DNA of 64,000 nucleotides from Shewanella indica (GTDB lineage: Bacteria > Pseudomonadota > Gammaproteobacteria > Enterobacterales > Shewanellaceae). Shown piece after piece: positions 17,102 to 23,805 of the stretch. Each line of letters starts with the position of its first letter. The stretch's first letter is position 1. The position numbers and the translations under genes were made by a program. Location: the NCBI RefSeq assembly GCF_002836975.1, contig NZ_NIJK01000054.1, forward strand, positions 1-64,000, given 5' to 3'. Below the pieces are notes generated by a model. That model was not told the origin of the DNA. It was given only the letters and a program-made list of their open reading frames with translations, and ran no database searches.

Positions 17102-17110
17102 TGGTAGAAT
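17102..17110 (+). promoter_or_regulatory. extended -10 promoter element for truA
   Basis: TGGTAGAAT followed by TCGCCGCC, 30 bases before the truA start. It is nearly the same as the element before cvpA at 19938. Confidence 0.5.
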
Positions 17111-17139
17111 TCGCCGCCTTGAGATCAGGGGAGAAACAG

Positions 17140-17925
17140 ATGCGTATTGCGTTGGGTATCGAATATGACGGTAGCGGCTATTATGGTTGGCAGCGCCAGG
17201 CCGAAGTGGATTCAGTTCAGGGGCAGTTGGAGCGGGCTTTGTCTCTGGTCGCCAATGAGCCGATAGCACTGCAATGCGCCGGTCGCACCGATGCCGGGGT
17301 ACACGCCACCGGGCAAGTGGTGCATTTTGATACTTCTGCCATTCGTAAAGAAGGCGCCTGGACCCTGGGCGTCAATGCCAATCTGCCGGACAATATTGCG
17401 GTGCGCTGGGCCAAAGAGGTAGACGACAGTTTTCATGCCCGCTTTTCGGCAACTGCTCGTCGCTACCGGTATATCATCTACAACCATAATTTCCGTCCCG
17501 GCATTTTGCGCGGTGGCGTCAGCCATTATCACGGCGACCTCGACGAACAGAAGATGCATCAGGCAGCTCAGTATCTGCTGGGTGAGCGCGACTTCACCAG
17601 TTTCAGGGCGATCCAATGCCAGTCGCGCACCCCGTTTCGCAATGTGCACAGAGTCAGTGTGACCCGCCAGGGCATGTATGTGATAGTGGATATCGAAGCC
17701 AATGCCTTTTTGCATCATATGGTGCGTAATATTGTCGGCTCGCTGCTGGAAGTGGGGCTTGGCAATCAGCCGCTGGATTGGCTGGGACAGTTGCTGGAGC
17801 TTAAAGACAGAACCAAGGCTGCTCCCACCGCCAAACCCAATGGCCTCTATCTGGTGCATGTCAGCTATCCTGAGCAATATCAATTGCCCAAGTTGGCTAT
17901 GGGCCCACTGTTTATGCCGGACTGA
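17140..17925 (+). CDS. truA: tRNA pseudouridine(38-40) synthase
   Basis: A 261-residue enzyme that makes pseudouridine at positions 38-40 of the tRNA anticodon arm. Catalytic Asp51 is in CAGRTDAGVHATGQ. Other family motifs: IEYDGSGYYGWQRQ, ARFSATARRYRYIIYN, and FLHHMVRNIVGSLLEVG. The ATG at 17140 has AGGGGAGA upstream; the in-frame start at 17050 lies only two bases past the T-run of the fimV terminator and would add 30 unrelated residues. In E. coli truA is followed by dedA and accD; here folC comes next. Confidence 0.96.
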   Translation: MRIALGIEYDGSGYYGWQRQAEVDSVQGQLERALSLVANEPIALQCAGRTDAGVHATGQVVHFDTSAIRKEGAWTLGVNANLPDNIAVRWAKEVDDSFHARFSATARRYRYIIYNHNFRPGILRGGVSHYHGDLDEQKMHQAAQYLLGERDFTSFRAIQCQSRTPFRNVHRVSVTRQGMYVIVDIEANAFLHHMVRNIVGSLLEVGLGNQPLDWLGQLLELKDRTKAAPTAKPNGLYLVHVSYPEQYQLPKLAMGPLFMPD

Positions 17926-17940
17926 AACCGTTAGCATGCT

Positions 17941-17969
17941 GTTGCCGCCACGCTTTTGCTTGCGGCAAC
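17941..17969 (+). repeat. hairpin between truA and folC
   Basis: GTTGCCGC (17941-17948) pairs with GCGGCAAC (17962-17969) around 13 bases. There is no T-run, so it is not a good intrinsic terminator; it may be an attenuator, a processing site or a scar of gene loss. Confidence 0.6.
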
Positions 17970-17993
17970 ATCAAGATTTAAGGGAAGAATCAA

Positions 17994-19265
17994 ATGTCGC
18001 AATCATCCGCTCATCTGCCGCCACTACCTGGAGCCGATGCTCCTTTGTCAGTTTGGCTGGACTACCTGCTGGCTATTCATCCGACTGAAATCGACATGGG
18101 GCTCGAGCGGGTCACCCAAGTTGCCACCAGGCTCGGGGTGCAGTCACTGGGCAGCACCAAGGTGATCACAGTTGCCGGTACCAATGGCAAGGGTAGCACC
18201 TGCCGTATGCTGGAGCAGATCATGCGCGCGGCGGGTTATCGGGTCGGAGTTTACAGCTCGCCCCATATCCTCAATTACAATGAGCGGGTGCGGATAGACG
18301 GTGTCGATGCGCCGGATAGCGACTTTATCTCGGCCTTTGAAACCATAGAAGCGGCCAGAGGCGACACCTCGCTGACCTTCTTTGAATATGCCACCCTGGC
18401 CGGGTTACTGCTGTTCAAGCAGGCCAAGCTGGATCTGGTTATTCTGGAAGTGGGCCTGGGAGGCCGGCTGGATGCTACCAATATCATAGATGCCGATGTC
18501 AGTGTGGTAACCGCCATAGATCTTGATCATCAGGCGTATCTTGGTGACACCCGGGAACTGGTTGGTCGTGAGAAGGCCGGCATCTTCCGTCACAACCGCC
18601 CGGCGATAGTAGGCGATGCCGAGATGCCTGCCAGCGTGGTTGAGGTTGCCAATGAAAAGGGCGCCTTACTCAAGGCGGTGGGGCAGGCGTTTTGCTACAA
18701 GCAAACCAGCACTGGCTGGGATTTTTGCGGTGAGCACTGGCAGTTTGAGGGCTTACCCAGGCCGCAATTACCTCTGCCCAATGCCGCCACCAGCTTGGCG
18801 GCGCTGGAACAACTCTGGCCTGAGCTTTCCGAAGAGGCGATTTGCTCAGGGCTCGCCAGTGCCAGGCTCAGCGGCAGAATGGAGCATATCTGCGAGGCGC
18901 CGCTGATTATTTTGGATGTGGCGCACAATCCCCACGCGGCCCGCTATCTGGCGCAAAGGCTGGATGAACTGCAGGCCAAGGGGCGAGTCTATGGCGTTTG
19001 CGGTATGCTCAAGGACAAGGATATCGAAGGCGTAATGCAAGCGCTGGCGCCTAGCATAGACAGCTGGTTGTTGGTGACCTTGCATAATGAGCGTGGTGCC
19101 GATGCCGGCCGTTTGCGAAAAGCCCTGCCGGAAGGCTGTGACGCCCGGGAATTTGAACAGATGCAAGATTGCTGGCAATACCTCAAACCCAAACTCGGCG
19201 CCGAAGATGTGGTAATTGTCTTTGGCTCCTTTTACACTGTTTCGGGCTTTAAAGCGCTTATCTAA
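17994..19265 (+). CDS. folC: bifunctional folylpolyglutamate synthase/dihydrofolate synthase
   Basis: A 423-residue Mur-ligase-family enzyme that makes dihydrofolate from dihydropteroate and adds glutamates to folates. ATP-binding loop VAGTNGKGSTCRMLEQI is at about residues 60-76. GVYSSPHILNYNERVRIDG, EVGLGGRLDATNI and LDVAHNPHAARYLAQRL are all conserved. AAGGGAAG precedes the ATG. It sits 68 bases after truA and 18 before the dedD-like gene, so it is probably in an operon running to cvpA or purF. Confidence 0.96.
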   Translation: MSQSSAHLPPLPGADAPLSVWLDYLLAIHPTEIDMGLERVTQVATRLGVQSLGSTKVITVAGTNGKGSTCRMLEQIMRAAGYRVGVYSSPHILNYNERVRIDGVDAPDSDFISAFETIEAARGDTSLTFFEYATLAGLLLFKQAKLDLVILEVGLGGRLDATNIIDADVSVVTAIDLDHQAYLGDTRELVGREKAGIFRHNRPAIVGDAEMPASVVEVANEKGALLKAVGQAFCYKQTSTGWDFCGEHWQFEGLPRPQLPLPNAATSLAALEQLWPELSEEAICSGLASARLSGRMEHICEAPLIILDVAHNPHAARYLAQRLDELQAKGRVYGVCGMLKDKDIEGVMQALAPSIDSWLLVTLHNERGADAGRLRKALPEGCDAREFEQMQDCWQYLKPKLGAEDVVIVFGSFYTVSGFKALI

Positions 19266-19283
19266 GACTGGAAGGAAGATATT

Positions 19284-19874
19284 TTGTCGACTCAGTTTCA
19301 TAACCGTCTGGTAGGTACCGTAGTATTGGTCGCCTTGGGGGTGATCTTTTTACCTGACATTCTCGATGGCAAGAAAGAGCGCCAGCAAGAGCAGTTCACT
19401 GAAATTCCGCTGCGGCCGGATACCGAATCGCAATTGGCGGAGCCGGGGGAGTTTCAAACCCTGGATGTTGCCGAGACTCTGGACTTGGCGCAGGAGACAG
19501 ACGAGCCTCAGGTTGAAGTCGAACCCGCTCCCGAGGTGAAGGCTACCGAAAACAGTGTTTCCAACACCGCCCAATCCAAGCCGCAGGAGGCCAAAAAGAC
19601 TCCCGAACCCAAGGCCAAACCCAGTGATGCGGCCTGGACTTTACAGCTCGGCGCCTTCAGTAATGCGGCCAATGTCAAAGCCCTGGTGGCCAAATTGCGC
19701 AAGGCCGGATTCAGCGCCTATACCTTGCCGGATAAGCCTGTGGACGGCAAATTGACCCGGGTGTTTGTCGGTCCGGATGTCTCCAGCGAACGCATCAAAC
19801 AGCAACAGCAGAAAGTGGAACAGCTGACCAAACTCAAGGGTAAAGTAGTTCGCTATAACCCACAGGAAAGATGA
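19284..19874 (+). CDS. dedD: SPOR-domain cell-division protein (DedD-like)
   Basis: A 196-residue inner-membrane protein. A membrane helix (residues 7-22, LVGTVVLVALGVIFLP) is followed by a Glu/Pro/Lys-rich periplasmic linker and a C-terminal SPOR domain (about 112-196, WTLQLGAFSNAANVKALVAKLRKAGF). SPOR domains bind denuded glycan strands at the septum; DedD helps constriction in E. coli. The start codon is TTG, with a strong GGAAGGAAG just upstream. Position between folC and cvpA is the same as in E. coli. Confidence 0.88.
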   Translation: MSTQFHNRLVGTVVLVALGVIFLPDILDGKKERQQEQFTEIPLRPDTESQLAEPGEFQTLDVAETLDLAQETDEPQVEVEPAPEVKATENSVSNTAQSKPQEAKKTPEPKAKPSDAAWTLQLGAFSNAANVKALVAKLRKAGFSAYTLPDKPVDGKLTRVFVGPDVSSERIKQQQQKVEQLTKLKGKVVRYNPQER

Positions 19875-19937
19875 CAGTTTGCCCCGAGTCGGCAAGCAAT
19901 TATTTACGCCCCCGGGGGTGAGAATGCTTGCCTTCTC

Positions 19938-19946
19938 TGGTAGAAT
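19938..19946 (+). promoter_or_regulatory. extended -10 promoter element for cvpA
   Basis: TGGTAGAAT followed by CCCGCCG, 37 bases before the cvpA start; parallels the truA element. Confidence 0.5.
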
Positions 19947-19982
19947 CCCGCCGACTTAAATCTTCACCGGATACTTCTACCC

Positions 19983-20471
19983 ATGGTTTGGATAGATTAC
20001 GCCATTATCATAGTTATCGGATTATCGACTCTTATCAGTCTGATCCGTGGTTTTGCCAAAGAAGCCATGTCGCTGGTGGTTTGGTTCGCCGCTTTTTTCA
20101 TCGCCAGCCAGTTTTATCAAGACCTTGCCGTTCATATCACCCAAATCAATGATGAGGTGCTGCGAAACGGGGTTGCTATCGCCATCCTGTTTATTGTTAC
20201 CCTGATAGTGGGGGCCTTGGTGAACTATTTGATAGGCCAGTTGGTCTCCAAGACAGGGCTCTCGGGAACGGACAGAATTCTTGGCCTGTGTTTCGGTGCG
20301 CTGCGCGGCGCATTGATAGTCAGTGCCATACTCTTTTTTATGGATGCCTTTACCGGCGCGCCCAAAACCGATTGGTGGCAGGGTTCGCAACTGGTGCCCG
20401 AATTCGGGGTGGTTATCCAGTGGTTTTTTGACTACTTGGAAAATACCTCAAGCTTTGTACCCAAAATATAA
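19983..20471 (+). CDS. cvpA: CvpA family membrane protein
   Basis: A 162-residue inner-membrane protein with four hydrophobic helices and the family hallmarks WIDYAIIIVIGLSTLISLIRGFAKEAMSL and RILGLCFGALRGALIVSAILFF. In E. coli cvpA is needed for colicin V production and lies directly before purF; its molecular role is still poorly defined, with reports of a role in bile and envelope stress. Here it is 43 bases upstream of purF. The ribosome site before the ATG is weak. Confidence 0.93.
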   Translation: MVWIDYAIIIVIGLSTLISLIRGFAKEAMSLVVWFAAFFIASQFYQDLAVHITQINDEVLRNGVAIAILFIVTLIVGALVNYLIGQLVSKTGLSGTDRILGLCFGALRGALIVSAILFFMDAFTGAPKTDWWQGSQLVPEFGVVIQWFFDYLENTSSFVPKI

Positions 20472-20514
20472 AAAATACAATTATCAGAACATCTTACAAT
20501 GAGGAAGCTTACCC

Positions 20515-22029
20515 ATGTGTGGTATCGTCGGAATCGTTGGCCGCTCGGCGGTCAATCAGACCATCTATGATGCACTGACAGTGCTTCAACACCGTGGCCA
20601 GGATGCTGCAGGCATAGTGACTATCGATCAGAATGCCTTTCGCCTGCGTAAGGCCAATGGTCTGGTCAAGGACGTATTTGAACCCAAGCATATGCAGCGG
20701 CTGCAGGGCAACGCCGGCATAGGCCATGTGCGTTATCCCACCGCCGGCAGCTCCAGTGCCTCTGAAGCCCAACCGTTTTATGTGAACTCTCCTTTCGGGA
20801 TCTCTCTGGCGCATAACGGCAACCTGACCAACACACTGCAACTGGCCGAAGGGCTGCGCAACAAGCGCCGCCATGTGAACACCACGTCCGATTCTGAAGT
20901 GTTGCTCAACCTGTTGGCCGATGAGCTGGATAAAACCGACAGCCTGACCTTGAGCCCGGATGAAGTGTTCGATGCCGTTTCCCGGGTGCACGCCGATACC
21001 CGCGGTGCCTACGCCGTGGTGGCTATGATTATTGGTCAGGGCTTGGTGGCATTTCGCGATCCTTTCGGTATTCGTCCTCTGGTGCTTGGTAAGCATGAGA
21101 CAGCCTCTGGGACCGAGTATATGGTGGCTTCAGAGAGTGTGGCACTGGATGCCGTTGGTTTCGAAGTGATGCGCGATGTGGCTCCCGGCGAAGCCGTGTA
21201 TATCACCACGGAAGGTGAGTTGTTTACCCGTCAGTGCGCCGAAGCGCCAAGTTATGCCCCTTGTATCTTCGAATTCGTTTACTTTGCCCGTCCGGACTCC
21301 ACCATAGACAAGGTGTCAGTCTATGCCAGCCGGGTCAACATGGGTGCCAAGCTGGGTGAGAAGATCCGCAAGGAATGGTATGACCATGATATCGATGTGG
21401 TGATCCCTATTCCGGAAACCTCCTGTGATATCGCCCTGGAAATTGCCCGTGGCATGGATCTGCCTTACCGTCAGGGATTCGTGAAGAACCGCTATATCGG
21501 CCGTACCTTCATTATGCCTGGGCAGCAGGAGCGTAAGAAGTCGGTCAGACGCAAGCTCAATGCCATCAGCGCCGAGTTCAAGGATAAGAATGTGCTGCTA
21601 GTGGACGACTCCATAGTGCGTGGTACCACCTCAGAGCAGATCATCGAGATGGCCCGTGAAGCCGGCGCCAAGAAGGTGTATTTCGCCTCGGCTGCGCCTG
21701 AGATCCGCTTCCCCAACGTTTACGGCATAGACATGCCAACCTCCAATGAGCTGATTGCTCATGGCCGTGATGCCGATGAAATCGCCCGTATCATTGGCGC
21801 AGATGGCATCATCTTCCAGGATCTGAGCGATCTGGTGGAAGCGGTGCGAATGGAAAACCCGGATATCAAGCGCTTTGAAACCTCAGTGTTTGATGGTCAC
21901 TACATCACCAAGGATGTGGATCAGGCCTATCTGGATCATCTGACCCAGCTGCGTAACGACGATGCCAAGGCCAACCGCAACAAGGATATAGGTACCAACC
22001 TGGAGCTGCATAACGTCTGCCATCCTTGA
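20515..22029 (+). CDS. purF: amidophosphoribosyltransferase
   Basis: A 504-residue enzyme for the first committed step of purine synthesis, transferring ammonia from glutamine to PRPP. Cys2 in MCGIVGIVG becomes the N-terminal nucleophile of the glutaminase half. GTRGAYAVV-like and RDPFGIRPLVLG motifs follow. The phosphoribosyltransferase half has the PRPP loop VLLVDDSIVRGTTS at about 362-375. TGAGGAAG lies upstream. I looked for a PurR box (ACGCAAACGTTTGCGT type) in the short gap and saw none. A repeat-family copy begins right after the stop codon, then a terminator. Confidence 0.97.
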   Translation: MCGIVGIVGRSAVNQTIYDALTVLQHRGQDAAGIVTIDQNAFRLRKANGLVKDVFEPKHMQRLQGNAGIGHVRYPTAGSSSASEAQPFYVNSPFGISLAHNGNLTNTLQLAEGLRNKRRHVNTTSDSEVLLNLLADELDKTDSLTLSPDEVFDAVSRVHADTRGAYAVVAMIIGQGLVAFRDPFGIRPLVLGKHETASGTEYMVASESVALDAVGFEVMRDVAPGEAVYITTEGELFTRQCAEAPSYAPCIFEFVYFARPDSTIDKVSVYASRVNMGAKLGEKIRKEWYDHDIDVVIPIPETSCDIALEIARGMDLPYRQGFVKNRYIGRTFIMPGQQERKKSVRRKLNAISAEFKDKNVLLVDDSIVRGTTSEQIIEMAREAGAKKVYFASAAPEIRFPNVYGIDMPTSNELIAHGRDADEIARIIGADGIIFQDLSDLVEAVRMENPDIKRFETSVFDGHYITKDVDQAYLDHLTQLRNDDAKANRNKDIGTNLELHNVCHP

Positions 22030-22060
22030 TAAGGGAAGCTGCGAATAAGTCCTCTCTGAT

Positions 22061-22088
22061 AAAGCCAACCCTTGAGGTTGGCTTTTTT
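22061..22088 (+). terminator. purF terminator
   Basis: AAAGCCAACC-cttga-GGTTGGCTTTTTT, 10-bp stem plus T-run. Confidence 0.92.
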
Positions 22089-22144
22089 CTGTGCCAGTCA
22101 GTATGCTGAGCCTCGACTCTTGATGGTGCAGGGAGAGAAGCACA

Positions 22145-22936
22145 ATGGATAAGTACCGGGAAACCGTGGCAACCTTTGACAAAATGGCGCTTTCCTATCG
22201 GGATAAGTTTGCCGGCAACGATTGTTATGACTCGGCCCATAACCGATTCGCTTCTTTGCTGAAGCAGTATCAGGCCTGTGCCGGGCGGCGCCTGCGGTTA
22301 CTGGATATAGGCTGTGGCCCAGGGCATGTCTGCGGCACGTTGGTAGACAGGGTGCCTGAGCTCGAGATAGTGGGTATAGATGCGGCGCCGGCCATGGTGG
22401 CGCTTGCCGGTGAATTGTTGCCCGAGGGACGTTTTTATCGGCTGGATAGCCGCAAGCTTGGTTGTCTGACGTCGCTGCTTGAAACTGATGCCGTGCAGAC
22501 TATCGCCCCTCTTGATGTGTCTGAAAACACTGCTGCGTCCGTAAGTCTTGGGGTTTCTGATGGCTCTAATATCCTTGATGACTTTAATGCCCTAGAAGAC
22601 TTAGACACGCCAGAGGGTTTTGATGCAATACTTCTGCTCTTCGTTACGCCTTATCTTGAACGTCAGGACGTGATTGCCTTACTGCAAGACTGCCGTGCGC
22701 TACTGAATGACGGCGGGCTCCTGTACCTGGCCTCGATGGAGGATGACTATCAAGCGTCCGGCTACCAAAGCTCCAGTTCCGGAGACAGGATCTTTATCCA
22801 CTATTATCCCGAAGTGTTTTTCGTCAGTGAGTTGGCCGCGGCCGGGTTTGAGCTTATCGATAGTCTGCGTAAACCCTATCTGGAGCAGGGCGAGGTCAAG
22901 GCCACAGATCTGTTTCTCTACGCCAAAGCCGTGTAA
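22145..22936 (+). CDS. class I SAM-dependent methyltransferase, unassigned
   Basis: A 263-residue cytosolic methyltransferase. Motif I is LLDIGCGPGHVCGTL (about 53-67) and motif II EIVGIDAAPAM. A FDAILLLFVTPYL strand stands for motif IV. The rest of the fold is the UbiE/BioC-like small-molecule type with an SSGDRIFIHYYPEVFFVSEL substrate-side segment. Between motif III (FYRLDSRKL) and motif IV lies an unusually long, acidic insertion of about 50 residues (nt 22466-22615) rich in Asp, Ser, Thr and Leu. Substrate is unknown. It converges with another methyltransferase at 23015. Confidence 0.78.
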   Translation: MDKYRETVATFDKMALSYRDKFAGNDCYDSAHNRFASLLKQYQACAGRRLRLLDIGCGPGHVCGTLVDRVPELEIVGIDAAPAMVALAGELLPEGRFYRLDSRKLGCLTSLLETDAVQTIAPLDVSENTAASVSLGVSDGSNILDDFNALEDLDTPEGFDAILLLFVTPYLERQDVIALLQDCRALLNDGGLLYLASMEDDYQASGYQSSSSGDRIFIHYYPEVFFVSELAAAGFELIDSLRKPYLEQGEVKATDLFLYAKAV

Positions 22937-22978
22937 AAACAAAGGCGTTTCAGAGGCAGATAGCGCCTGGACTTTTCA

Positions 22979-22998
22979 GGCAAAACATTTGTTTTGCC
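22979..22998. repeat. hairpin between convergent methyltransferase genes
   Basis: GGCAAAAC-attt-GTTTTGCC, perfect 8-bp arms. Possible weak bidirectional terminator, but T-runs are only within the stem. Confidence 0.5.
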
Positions 22999-23014
22999 CA
23001 TCACTTTGTCTCCG

Positions 23015-23635
23015 TTAGCGAACCGTTTTACGAATAAACTCCAGCAGGCGGTTGTTGGCGGGCATGGCATGATCCTGACAAAGCTCAAGCCCCTGGGCTG
23101 CGGCCAGCATCAGGATCCACTCCTGATCGCGAATGCCGCTTTGCGGATCGCGCTGCCTTAACATGGCATCGAACACCCGGTTGGAGTCGCTGCTGTAATC
23201 GCCTCGGTAGTTGAAGGGGCCATAGAGGCAGAAACGGCCGCCGCTTTGCAATACTCTGCCTATGCCGGTAAACATCGCCTCCACCATGGGTTGACTCATG
23301 ATATGCGCAGTATTGGCGCTATAGATGGCATCCGGTGCCGGCTCAGTTGCCGCCTGCGGCCAGGGGGAACACACCTCCAGAGTGATCACCTCGGCCAGAT
23401 TACTCGCCGGGAGTTTGCTATGCCAGGCGCGGATCCCATCCAGATACTGGGGTTGATCGCTGCATTGCCACACCAGGTGCGGTAACTCTGGGGCAAAGTA
23501 GACCGAGTGCTGACCGGTACCACTGCCTATCTCCAATACCCTGCGGCAGCCTGAGAATGCCTGTTTGAGAATCCTGAGTATCGGTTCGCGGTTGTTTTCA
23601 CAGGCTTGGGAGAAGGGCGCGGGTATCGAAGACAT
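23015..23635 (-). CDS. DUF938 family SAM-dependent methyltransferase
   Basis: A 206-residue protein of the DUF938 family. SAM-binding motif VLEIGSGTGQHSVYFAPELP lies at about residues 34-53, preceded by the family opening FSQACENNREPILRIL. Further conserved parts: DAIYSANTAHIMSQP and GRFCLYGPFNYRGDYSSDSNRVFDAMLRQRDPQSGIRD. Human METTL26 is a distant homologue; the substrate is not known. No catalytic partner gene is adjacent. Confidence 0.85.
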   Translation of the reverse strand: MSSIPAPFSQACENNREPILRILKQAFSGCRRVLEIGSGTGQHSVYFAPELPHLVWQCSDQPQYLDGIRAWHSKLPASNLAEVITLEVCSPWPQAATEPAPDAIYSANTAHIMSQPMVEAMFTGIGRVLQSGGRFCLYGPFNYRGDYSSDSNRVFDAMLRQRDPQSGIRDQEWILMLAAAQGLELCQDHAMPANNRLLEFIRKTVR

Positions 23636-23752
23636 AAAAGATTTCCTGCAATCTTGCCGTCGTGACGGCTGAGTGAGTCTGGTGTTTTACTGTACTTACT
23701 TTATAACATTGTCAAAGGCTTAAATCATGGCAAGTTTAATCTGTGAAGAAAC

Positions 23753-23777
23753 ATAAAAAGCGCCCCTGAGGGCGCTT
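23753..23777 (-). terminator. cpdB terminator
   Basis: Read leftward, AAGCGCCC pairs with GGGCGCTT (23770-23777 with 23758-23765) and is followed by a T-run. Confidence 0.88.
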
Positions 23778-23805
23778 GGTTCGTTTTATGTCTCAGCTGA
23801 CAGCC

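Noticed and set aside
2216..22052. The stop-codon repeats as an intact insertion sequence
   Set aside because: No transposase gene and no facing inverted copy lies near any of the three sites.
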